Positions 43,635-51,521 of a DNA stretch of 61,583 bases are shown one piece after another. Each line of letters begins with the position of its first letter. Within the stretch, counting starts at the first letter, position 1. The notes under the pieces are model-generated. The model saw only the letters and a list, made by a program, of their open reading frames with translations, was not told the origin of the DNA and ran no database searches. The stretch covers positions 7,386 to 68,968 of the forward strand of contig NZ_ML762442.1 of the NCBI RefSeq assembly GCF_009498735.1, in the 5' to 3' direction. The DNA is from Gracilibacillus oryzae (GTDB lineage: Bacteria; Bacillota; Bacilli; Bacillales; Amphibacillaceae). The position numbers were made by a program, and so were the translations under genes.

Positions 43635-44525
43635 TTACTCTTTCACTGATCCAATCAATACACCTTTCACGAAAAAGCGTTGCAGAAATGGATAGATAAT
43701 AAGCAGTGGCAATGCAGAAACAATGATGACTGCATATTTAATTAAGCCTGCTGTTTTTACCTGTTCCACAAACGATTCCATCTGCCCAGCTTCCTGTGTA
43801 TTCATGTCTATTTCATTGATAACCAGAATTTCTCTTAAAAACAGCTGAAGTGGATAAAGATTCTGATCAGAAATATAAATCAGGGCATTGAAATATTGAT
43901 TCCATAGACTTACCCCGTGGAATAATGCCATTACTGCAATAATCGGTCCAGCTAATGGCAAGACGACTTTACGGAAAATATAAAAATCAGATCCTCCATC
44001 CATCTTTGCTGCTTCAACCAGTTGCTCTGGGATGTTCTGCTGAAAGAATGTCCTTGCAACTAAAATACTCCACGCACCTACTGCATTTGGAACAATAACA
44101 GACCAGATTGTATCCACCATTCCTAATGATTTTACAACCAGGTAAGTAGGAATTAATCCACCATTAAAAAACATTGTGAAAATAATGAACCATAAGATAA
44201 TTTTTTTACCCATGACCTCTCTTCTTGACAGTGCATAGGCACAAGGTATTAAGACAAGTAAATGAATCAATGTCCCGAGAAGTGTGTAAAGAATGGTGTT
44301 ACGGTACCCGATCCAGATATCACTGTTTTCAAAGACCTTTCTGTATCCCTCTAGCGTAATATCAACGGGCCATAGCCACATTCTCCCTGAACTAACCGCT
44401 CCTGGATCACTGATAGAGGCGCTGACTACAAATATTAATGGATAAAGAATGACAGCTGTCACAATTAGAAGAAATATTTTATTCACAATGTCAAATGCTT
44501 TATCAGATAAACTAACTCTCATCAT
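43635..44525 (-). CDS. Carbohydrate ABC transporter permease (LplC/YtcP-type)
   Basis: A 296-residue inner-membrane permease with six helices and the EAA loop (QLVEAAKMDGGSDFYIFRKVVLP) that docks the ATPase. It belongs to the CUT1 group that imports oligosaccharides, often uronic or rhamnogalacturonan fragments. It is last of the transport operon. It pairs with the adjacent permease, 6 bases away. Start at 44525 or 44522; AGGTG lies just before. No ATPase gene is in the window, so a shared MsmX-type ATPase is likely. Confidence 0.88.
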   Translation of the reverse strand: MMRVSLSDKAFDIVNKIFLLIVTAVILYPLIFVVSASISDPGAVSSGRMWLWPVDITLEGYRKVFENSDIWIGYRNTILYTLLGTLIHLLVLIPCAYALSRREVMGKKIILWFIIFTMFFNGGLIPTYLVVKSLGMVDTIWSVIVPNAVGAWSILVARTFFQQNIPEQLVEAAKMDGGSDFYIFRKVVLPLAGPIIAVMALFHGVSLWNQYFNALIYISDQNLYPLQLFLREILVINEIDMNTQEAGQMESFVEQVKTAGLIKYAVIIVSALPLLIIYPFLQRFFVKGVLIGSVKE

Positions 44526-44531
44526 TTTCAC

Positions 44532-45485
44532 CTACCATAAGCTGTTATCACTCGTTTTCTTTGCGATCTGATTGACGGTTATCAGCAAAATAATATTAAT
44601 CATCGAATCAAATAGCCCGATTGCGGACGCAAAACTGTATTGGCCCTCAAGCAAACCACTTTCATAGACAAAAGTCTGAATAACGTCAGAAGTGGAAGAG
44701 TTCAAATTGTTTTGTAACAATAATACTTTTTCAAATCCTACTGCCATAAAATTACCTAGACTTAAAATAAATAGGACAACAACGGTTGGCAGGATTCCGG
44801 GAATATTGATATAGCGAATTCGCTGCATTCTTGTTGCTCCATCGATTTTGGCTGCTTCATGGAGTTCAGGGTTAATTCCTGCTAATGCCGCCAAGTAAAT
44901 GATCGAGCCCCAGCCAAGCGTCTGCCATACATCTGACCAGACAAAAATATGACGAAACCATTCCGGGCTTGTTAAAAATGGGACAGATTCGCCGCCAAGA
45001 CTCGTAATCATGTGATTGGCAAGTCCTGTAATCGTGTCTAGAAAAGCAACGATCATTCCGACAATAACGACAACGGAGATAAAATGTGGTGCATATGTAA
45101 TCGTTTGGACCCATTTCTTAAACGCACCATTTCTTAATTCATTCACAGCAAGCGCGAGAATGATCGGTAACGGAAACAGTGCCAGCTGGTATAAATTTAA
45201 CAGCAAGGTGTTTGTCAGCAAGCGCCAAAAATAATAAGAATCAAAAAACCTTGTAAAATGGTCAAAACCAATCCAGGGACTGCCCCAGATTCCTTCCGTT
45301 GCATAAAAATCTTTAAAAGCAATCTGCACACCGTACATCGGCAGATAATGAAAAATGATAAAGAAAGTTAAAGCTGGAAGGAGAAATAAATATAGTTGCC
45401 AACTATTCTTAAATCTTCGCAAAAGCTTATGTATTTTACTTCTTTCTTTCTGCTTCTTGTCTATTTCCAGGTTAGCAGTTGTCAT
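44532..45485 (-). CDS. Carbohydrate ABC transporter permease (LplB/YteP-type)
   Basis: A 317-residue six-helix permease. A charged N-terminus (IDKKQKERSKIHKLLRRF) precedes the first helix; the EAA loop is ELHEAAKIDGATRMQRIRYINIPG. It forms the translocation heterodimer with the downstream LplC-type subunit. AAAGGAGG precedes the ATG. A decayed second copy of its N-terminus lies at 47297-47521, showing that solute-binding protein plus permease were once duplicated. Confidence 0.88.
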   Translation of the reverse strand: MTTANLEIDKKQKERSKIHKLLRRFKNSWQLYLFLLPALTFFIIFHYLPMYGVQIAFKDFYATEGIWGSPWIGFDHFTRFFDSYYFWRLLTNTLLLNLYQLALFPLPIILALAVNELRNGAFKKWVQTITYAPHFISVVVIVGMIVAFLDTITGLANHMITSLGGESVPFLTSPEWFRHIFVWSDVWQTLGWGSIIYLAALAGINPELHEAAKIDGATRMQRIRYINIPGILPTVVVLFILSLGNFMAVGFEKVLLLQNNLNSSTSDVIQTFVYESGLLEGQYSFASAIGLFDSMINIILLITVNQIAKKTSDNSLW

Positions 45486-45513
45486 CCATCCAACCTCCTT
45501 TAGCTAGATTATG

Positions 45514-45549
45514 GAAGTACAATAGGCAGTGGATGCCCTATTGTACTTC
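45514..45549 (-). other. Intercistronic stem-loop after solute-binding protein gene 2
   Basis: 13-bp perfect stem GAAGTACAATAGG/CCTATTGTACTTC, loop 10 bases, between the solute-binding protein and permease genes. No T-run, so more likely an mRNA stabiliser or attenuator than a full terminator. The equivalent at 47535-47570 differs by compensated base pairs. Confidence 0.75.
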
Positions 45550-45566
45550 ATATATTTTGTTAAAAC

Positions 45567-47186
45567 TTAGCTGTTCTTGAAACGTTCATATGCAGCATTC
45601 TGAATTTCCATATACTCTTCTAAGCCCATATCTTGAAGTGTTTGAACATAGTTATCCCACTCAGCAAAGGAAATTTCGCCTGTGATCAGTTTGTCTCTGG
45701 TTTCTTTGACATATTTCTCAATATCAGTTGCAAGTGCTGAGAATCTTCTGCTCTCTTCTTCTGTAAAAGTAAAAGCCGGCCATATTTCTTCAGGTATATA
45801 TGGCTCTAGCCTTTCTGTTGCTTTTATGGAACTAGGAAGACTTTCCGAACCTTTAAAATAATCTTGTTTCACAATCCCTGGGTAGCCTCCCCCAAGCCAT
45901 GTCATATATTTTGCTAATTCCTGTTCCATTGTTAAACCATCTGGACTATTGGTGATCTTGTCTAAATACTCCACCTCGCCATCTTCTGTTTCTTGATACG
46001 TTTCTCCCTCAAGTCCCATAAAGAATAGCTTGGCCCCTTCATCACTGTAAAAATAGTCCATCCATCGAACAGTGGCAGCTGGATTTGGATTTTCTTTGGT
46101 GATCACAAATCCTCCCATTCCAGCTAAAGAAGATCCCAAATCTGTATACATTTTGTCCCCATTTTCACCCTCCAGTGCATTTCCACCGGTAAATTTACTA
46201 CCAACCTCTTCACCGAAAAGGGAAATAGTGTTGTGAAAAACGGTACTTCCATAAATGTTTTGTGCACCATTTGCTAAGAACTGGTTATAATCAATGGAGA
46301 ATATATTCTGCTGGATCAAGCCTTCACTATATAATTTGTTAATATATTGCAACATTTGCTTATATTCTTCATCATCAGCGAAAAAGCGCAGTTCATCACT
46401 GTCTGAATCAACATCTATATACGGGTGCCTTATTCCTCTGTTTCCAAGACCATATGAACCTTTTATCCAGCCAACTAAACCATCAATCACTGTCCCGCCA
46501 TATGGTATTTCATCTTGCTTGCCATTTCCATTAAGATCTGTTTCCTGAACTGCTTTTAAATATTGATAAAATTCTTCTGTCGTCTCTGGATTTTCCATTC
46601 CCAATTTATCTAACCACTCTTGATTGACCCAAGGACGAGCTCCATCAAGAACAGATAGGAAGTCAGGTTCATAAATCGTTGGCATGGAATAAATTTTTCC
46701 ATTCGGGAAAGTTATCCCCTTCTTGATGTCTGGATTTTCATTCATTAATTTCTTTAAATTGGGTGCATACTGATCAATTAAATCATTTAGTTCAAGAAAA
46801 ACACCTTGCTGTCCATATTCTAGTAAATCGAGATTGGATATATCTGCAGAGTGAAAAACATCCGGTAATGTACCACTTGCTAATGCCAGATTCCTTTTTT
46901 CTGCTAACGCATCTGTTGGAACCATTTCCCATTCCACATCAATGTTTGTCATTTTTTCATACTCATTAAAGATCATGACATCATTCCAGTCTTCATGGGT
47001 AGTTGCTGCTCTGTCTGCAAAGAATTTAAGCTGAATTTGTTCATCAACGATCGGCATTCCTGTTTCGTTAACTTTTTCGGAAGCTGTCTCTGCACTATCC
47101 TCCCCTTGTGTACCTTCTGCATTATTGCAGGCGGATAATAATAACACAGCACTTGTTGCAGCTAATAGACTTTTTTTAAGCTTCAA
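45567..47186 (-). CDS. Extracellular solute-binding lipoprotein 2 (LplA/LipO-type)
   Basis: A 539-residue substrate receptor of a CUT1 ABC importer. The signal peptide ends in lipobox LSAC (Cys20), followed by an acidic linker and a two-lobe binding domain. The start is TTG with GAGGAGG upstream. Nearly collinear with, and by eye mostly identical to, the protein at 47588-49210, so it is a tandem duplicate. Substrate is not given by sequence; the neighbouring dehydrogenases and pectate lyase suggest pectin-derived oligosaccharides. Confidence 0.88.
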   Translation of the reverse strand: MKLKKSLLAATSAVLLLSACNNAEGTQGEDSAETASEKVNETGMPIVDEQIQLKFFADRAATTHEDWNDVMIFNEYEKMTNIDVEWEMVPTDALAEKRNLALASGTLPDVFHSADISNLDLLEYGQQGVFLELNDLIDQYAPNLKKLMNENPDIKKGITFPNGKIYSMPTIYEPDFLSVLDGARPWVNQEWLDKLGMENPETTEEFYQYLKAVQETDLNGNGKQDEIPYGGTVIDGLVGWIKGSYGLGNRGIRHPYIDVDSDSDELRFFADDEEYKQMLQYINKLYSEGLIQQNIFSIDYNQFLANGAQNIYGSTVFHNTISLFGEEVGSKFTGGNALEGENGDKMYTDLGSSLAGMGGFVITKENPNPAATVRWMDYFYSDEGAKLFFMGLEGETYQETEDGEVEYLDKITNSPDGLTMEQELAKYMTWLGGGYPGIVKQDYFKGSESLPSSIKATERLEPYIPEEIWPAFTFTEEESRRFSALATDIEKYVKETRDKLITGEISFAEWDNYVQTLQDMGLEEYMEIQNAAYERFKNS

Positions 47187-47296
47187 AACCTTTCCTCCTC
47201 AATATCCTTTAATTTCAAATTTAAAAAAATTCACCTTACGTTAACTGAACCTTTTTAGCAAATTCATAAACAACTGAAAATAATTTTAATCTGTCA

Positions 47297-47521
47297 TCAT
47301 GAAACATTGCCGACTCTTCTTTGAAAAAAATCTTTTAAATAAAGTAGATACTTGGAGTTTTGTTTGAATGCGATCACGGTATGGATTCCTTTTGAGCCAA
47401 CTATACATGGCGCGAATACCAAAAAAGGGAAATCTGGAAGGAGAAATAATACAAATCTTTGTAAAACCCTCTGTATTTTGGATTTCTCTTTCTGCTTTTT
47501 ATTGATTGGGCAGTTTAGCAA
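47297..47521 (-). pseudogene. Remnant of a duplicated permease gene
   Basis: About 75 codons between the two solute-binding protein genes. The start matches the LplB-type permease at 44532-45485: KKQKEKSKIQRVLQRF against KKQKERSKIHKLLRRF, then FLLP and a decayed VIAFK. DNA similarity is evident over the first 110 bp, with a deletion of about 20 bp and then drift. The remaining ~240 codons are gone. It marks the scar of a duplication of the solute-binding protein + permease unit. Confidence 0.75.
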
Positions 47522-47534
47522 ATGTCTGTATTAT

Positions 47535-47570
47535 CTGGTACAATAGGCATCAAGTTCCATATTGTACCAG
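47535..47570 (-). other. Intercistronic stem-loop after solute-binding protein gene 1
   Basis: 11-bp perfect stem CTGGTACAATA/TATTGTACCAG just after the upstream solute-binding protein gene. It is at the same place as the hairpin at 45514-45549. The outer three pairs differ but are compensated, arguing for a selected RNA structure. Confidence 0.75.
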
Positions 47571-47587
47571 TATTTATTTAGTCAACC

Positions 47588-49210
47588 TTAACTGTTTTTA
47601 TAACGCTCAAATGCGGCATTCTGAATTTCCATATATTCTTCCAAGCCCATATCGTTTAATGTCTGAATATAGTTATCCCACTCAGCAAAGGAAATTTCGC
47701 CAGTAATCAGTTTGTCTTGTGTTTCCTGCACATATTTTTCAATATCTGCAGCTAGTGCTGAGAATCTTCTGCTCTCTTCTTCAGTAAAAGTAAATGCTGG
47801 TACCAGTTGTTCTGGCAAGTATGGATCTAATCTGTCAGCAGCTTCTATTGCAGAAGGAAGACTTTCTGCACCTTGGAAATAGTCTTTTTTCACAATACCA
47901 GGATAACCTCCGCCAAGCCATGTCAGATGTTTGGCTAATTCCTGTTCCATTGTTAAACCATCCGGACTATTCGTGATACTGTCTAAGTATTGGATTTCTC
48001 CATCTTCTGTTTCTTCATAGGTTACTCCTTCTTTACCCATAAAGAATAATTTCGCACCTTCATCACTGTAGAAATGATCCATCCATCTTACTGTTGCAGC
48101 AGGATTTGGATTTTCTTTTGTGATGGCAAATCCTCCAAGTCTTACTAAGGAAGAACCAATGTCTACAAACATTTTTTCCCCATTTTCCCCTTCCAGTGCA
48201 TTGGCGCCTACAAATTGTTCTCCCGTATCACCGAAAGATGTTCTCGGATTTGTAAGTACGGTACTTCCGTAAATGTTTTCTGACCCGTTTGCTAAGAACT
48301 GGTTATAGTCGATGGTATAAATATTTTGCTGAATTAAGCCTTCACTATATAATTTATTAATAAATTGCAGCATTTGCTTATACTCTTCTTCAGCTGGATA
48401 GAAGCGAAGCTGCTCATTATTTTCAGGGTCTAAATCCACATATTTATGGCGTGTTCCCAGATTTCCTAAACCATAGGCACCTTTCATCCAGCCAACTAAA
48501 CCGCCAATTACTGTCCCGCCATAAGGGATCTCGTCATTCTTGCCGTTCCCATTTAGGTCTGTTTCCTGAACTGCTTTTAAGTATTGATAAAACTCTTCTG
48601 TTGTTTGCGGATTTTCCATTCCCAATTGCTCTAACCAGTCCTGATTAATCCATGGCCGTGAACCGATCAAAACGGACGTGAAATCAGGTGAATAAATGGT
48701 TGGCATCGAATAGATCTTGCCATTAGGGAAAGTTAACCCTTTTTTAATATCAGGATTTTCTTCCATTAGTTTCTTTAAATTTGGAGCATACTGATCAATC
48801 AAATCATTTAATTCAATAAAAACCCCTTGCTGTCCGTATTTTAATAAATCAAGATTGGAAAGATCTGCAGAGTGAAAAACGTCAGGCAGTGTCCCACTTG
48901 CGAGTGCCAGGTTTCTTTTTTCTTCCAACGCATCAGTTGGCACCATTTCCCATTCCACATCAATGTTGGTCATTTCTTCATACTCATTAAAGATCATGAC
49001 ATCATTCCAGTCCTCATTAGTGGATGCAGCACGATCCGCGAATATTTCCAGTTTGATTTGTTCATTAACAATTGGCATACCTGTTTTGCTGACATTGTCG
49101 GTATTTGCTGTCTCGGCAGTACTCTCCCCGCCAGACCCTTCTGCATTACTGCAGGCAGATAATAATAATACAGCACTTGTAGCAGCTAATAGACCTTTTC
49201 TGAGTTTCAA
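47588..49210 (-). CDS. Extracellular solute-binding lipoprotein 1 (LplA/LipO-type)
   Basis: A 540-residue lipoprotein receptor with lipobox LSAC (Cys20) and TTG start after GAGGAGG. Its closest relative is the adjacent protein at 45567-47186. Differences concentrate in the linker and in a stretch around residues 300-325 (LTNPRTSFGDTGEQF against FHNTISLFGEEVGSKF), which could change ligand preference. It lies directly downstream of the two dehydrogenase genes. Confidence 0.88.
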   Translation of the reverse strand: MKLRKGLLAATSAVLLLSACSNAEGSGGESTAETANTDNVSKTGMPIVNEQIKLEIFADRAASTNEDWNDVMIFNEYEEMTNIDVEWEMVPTDALEEKRNLALASGTLPDVFHSADLSNLDLLKYGQQGVFIELNDLIDQYAPNLKKLMEENPDIKKGLTFPNGKIYSMPTIYSPDFTSVLIGSRPWINQDWLEQLGMENPQTTEEFYQYLKAVQETDLNGNGKNDEIPYGGTVIGGLVGWMKGAYGLGNLGTRHKYVDLDPENNEQLRFYPAEEEYKQMLQFINKLYSEGLIQQNIYTIDYNQFLANGSENIYGSTVLTNPRTSFGDTGEQFVGANALEGENGEKMFVDIGSSLVRLGGFAITKENPNPAATVRWMDHFYSDEGAKLFFMGKEGVTYEETEDGEIQYLDSITNSPDGLTMEQELAKHLTWLGGGYPGIVKKDYFQGAESLPSAIEAADRLDPYLPEQLVPAFTFTEEESRRFSALAADIEKYVQETQDKLITGEISFAEWDNYIQTLNDMGLEEYMEIQNAAFERYKNS

Positions 49211-49251
49211 TATATTTCCTCCTCTATCATCTTTTATTTTTTCAAATAGAA

Positions 49252-50226
49252 TTATCCTATGGAAATTGTTTTGACTTTCTCGGCAGATTCATATGCAGCC
49301 AGAATGACCTCTACTGCTTTTAAGCCATCATAGCCAGATGTTGCCGGGTCTTTTCCCTCTGAAATATTTTGAATAAAATCTCTGATTAAGCTTTCATTCA
49401 TGCTGTCTCCCCAGCCAAGGTTCTGCTCACTATAATGAACGGTCGAGACTTGTACATACTGTTTGAAAGCATCGACAGAAAGAATGCCTTCTGTTCCGAT
49501 GATTTCAAGCGTCACATCGGCACCTGAGGGATAGTTTCTGTTTTTGGACCAGCTGCAATCAAGTGTTGCGAAGACGCCGTTTGTAAATGACATTGTCAGC
49601 ACGCCTGCATCATCAATCGGCTTATCATGAAAAAGCTGGTCAACTTCCGCATAAACTTCTTTCACTTCACTGTTAATCAGTGAACGAATAACATCGACTA
49701 CGTGTACTGTATGATCCATTACAGCCCCGCCACCTGATTTCTCTTTGTCCACAAACCAGCCGCCTGGATTTTTGCCTCGATTGGTTGCATTTATTGCAAG
49801 AACTTCACCAATTGTGCCGTTGTCGATTTCTGCTTTTGCTTGCATAATTGTTGTATTAAATCTAACTGGATAGGCAACTTGCAGCAGGACGCCGTTATCC
49901 TTACAAGCTTGGATCATTTTCTCTGCATCCTCTATTGTTGTTGCCATTGGCTTCTCCACAAGTACATGCTTTTTTGCCTTAGCTGCTGCAACAGTATGTT
50001 TACAATGGTGGATATTTTCAGATGTGATAATAACAGCATCAATATCCTGCTTCAGCAATTCTTCATATGATGAATAAAAAGTGGCATGAAGGTTTTCTGC
50101 AGCCTGTTTTCCTCTTGTTTCATCTTCATCGGTGACAGCCGTTATTTCTACATCATCCAGCTGGCTGAAGGCTTTGGCGTAGCTGTAGGCATGCATATGG
50201 GCAAAACTGATTACACCAATTTTCAC
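49252..50226 (-). CDS. Gfo/Idh/MocA-family oxidoreductase 2
   Basis: A 324-residue NAD(P)-dependent sugar dehydrogenase. N-terminal Rossmann fold (KIGVISFAHMH), the family EKP motif (VLVEKPMATT) and a C-terminal substrate domain with GGGAVMDHTVHVVD. The GTG at 50226, preceded by AAGGAG, fits better than the ATG at 50247 that would overlap the upstream gene. It acts on inositols, uronates or other sugars; precise substrate unknown. Confidence 0.87.
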   Translation of the reverse strand: MKIGVISFAHMHAYSYAKAFSQLDDVEITAVTDEDETRGKQAAENLHATFYSSYEELLKQDIDAVIITSENIHHCKHTVAAAKAKKHVLVEKPMATTIEDAEKMIQACKDNGVLLQVAYPVRFNTTIMQAKAEIDNGTIGEVLAINATNRGKNPGGWFVDKEKSGGGAVMDHTVHVVDVIRSLINSEVKEVYAEVDQLFHDKPIDDAGVLTMSFTNGVFATLDCSWSKNRNYPSGADVTLEIIGTEGILSVDAFKQYVQVSTVHYSEQNLGWGDSMNESLIRDFIQNISEGKDPATSGYDGLKAVEVILAAYESAEKVKTISIG

Positions 50227-50239
50227 ATTTATCTCTCCT

Positions 50240-51223
50240 TCATTCATTTAGCGTAACAGGCTGGCCTGTTTCCATTGAACGAATCGCAGCCATCGAAATT
50301 TCAATAGCTTTCATTGCATCTTCAGGTGTGATCAATGGTTGCTTATTGGTTTCCACACATTCAATAAAATGTTCGAGCTCTTTATGGTGCGGATTTTTAT
50401 TTAACGGGCTTTTTTGAACAATGGAACCAGGTGATGAAGCTTCCCCATTTGTTGCAATACGTAAAGATTTCTGCTGGTCACTGTTATAGGAAATCACACC
50501 ATCTGTGCCTGACATCTCAAATTTTGCTGTAAAGTGATGGTGTGTCCAGCTTCCTTCCACATGGGCAATTACGCCATTTTTAAAGCGCAATGTTACCAAA
50601 GCATAGTCTTTATCTTTGACCTTCTGAATCGAGATACCTTTGGCATACACTCGCTCCACCTCGCCAAAACACCATCTTAAATAATCAAAATCATGGATAA
50701 TTAAATCTAATATAAGTCCGCCACTTTTCCCGGCATCTCCATACCATTTTTCCCATTTTGGAAAAGCACTTGTCCGGGACATCCTGACAACACCAGGTTT
50801 GCCAATTTTGGATGAGTCCAGCAATCTCTTGGTAAGCTGATATTCTGGAAAAAAACGGACAACATGTCCAACAAAAAGATTGATCTGCTCTTGTTTACAA
50901 AATTGAATGATTTCCATTGCTTCTTCCACATTTCTGCCTAATGGCTTTTCGCAAATAATATTTTGGGTATAATGGGATGCTTTTTTTATGTATGTATGAT
51001 GCAGATCTGTTGGTAAGCATATATCGACAAGGTCAATTGTTGTTAGTTGTTCCATTGCCTCTTCCATTGATGAAAAGACTGGTTCACCATGTAAAGCAAT
51101 TGCTTCCGCCTTTTGGAGATCTAAATCGACGATTCCCGCAACTTTTACATTGTCCATCTTTTGATAGGCATTCATATGAGTTCTGCCCATCACACCAGCT
51201 CCAACTAGTAATAGATAAGTCAA
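50240..51223 (-). CDS. Gfo/Idh/MocA-family oxidoreductase 1
   Basis: A 327-residue relative of the downstream dehydrogenase: LLVGAGVMGRTHMNAY for NAD(P), IICEKPLGRN as the catalytic-lysine block, and GGLILDLIIHDFDYLRW. The start is a TTG with GGGAGG upstream. It is the first gene of the sugar operon running to 43635. The two dehydrogenases may act in sequence on the imported sugar or recognise different oxidation states. Confidence 0.87.
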   Translation of the reverse strand: MTYLLLVGAGVMGRTHMNAYQKMDNVKVAGIVDLDLQKAEAIALHGEPVFSSMEEAMEQLTTIDLVDICLPTDLHHTYIKKASHYTQNIICEKPLGRNVEEAMEIIQFCKQEQINLFVGHVVRFFPEYQLTKRLLDSSKIGKPGVVRMSRTSAFPKWEKWYGDAGKSGGLILDLIIHDFDYLRWCFGEVERVYAKGISIQKVKDKDYALVTLRFKNGVIAHVEGSWTHHHFTAKFEMSGTDGVISYNSDQQKSLRIATNGEASSPGSIVQKSPLNKNPHHKELEHFIECVETNKQPLITPEDAMKAIEISMAAIRSMETGQPVTLNE

Positions 51224-51480
51224 ATTGTTATCCTCCCTTCACTTTTTAATTTGCAGCACCTTGCCGCAAATCAAAAGTATCACATGTCAGAAACAGGTGT
51301 ATATATGTCGTTTTTATAAGCGGAAATGGCGCCATTACGCTATTTTCCGGCAATTTTCCAAAGAAGAAAAGAAGATCGACATATCCAGATAAATTTGACA
51401 TACCAATATGGCTGCAATGCTGTGGATTCAGGCTTTAAAACCAAAATAAATCCAACATATATTACAGCTTGATTGATTAT
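51224..51480 (-). promoter_or_regulatory. Upstream region of the sugar-uptake operon
   Basis: About 257 bp between the regulator's 3' end and the first dehydrogenase. It contains an inverted repeat AAGCGGAAAT..ATTTTCCGG around 51322-51352 whose arms resemble a unit of tandem array 1, and a palindrome ATGGCGCCAT within it. No cre site or clear -35/-10 was found. Confidence 0.35.
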
Positions 51481-51482
51481 AA

Positions 51483-51516
51483 AAAAACCACATGTTCCTA
51501 TAGAGACATGTGGTTT
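51483..51516 (-). terminator. Terminator after the AraC-family regulator gene
   Basis: 12-bp perfect stem AAAACCACATGT/ACATGTGGTTTT with T7 on the minus strand. Confidence 0.88.
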
Positions 51517-51521
51517 TCTTA

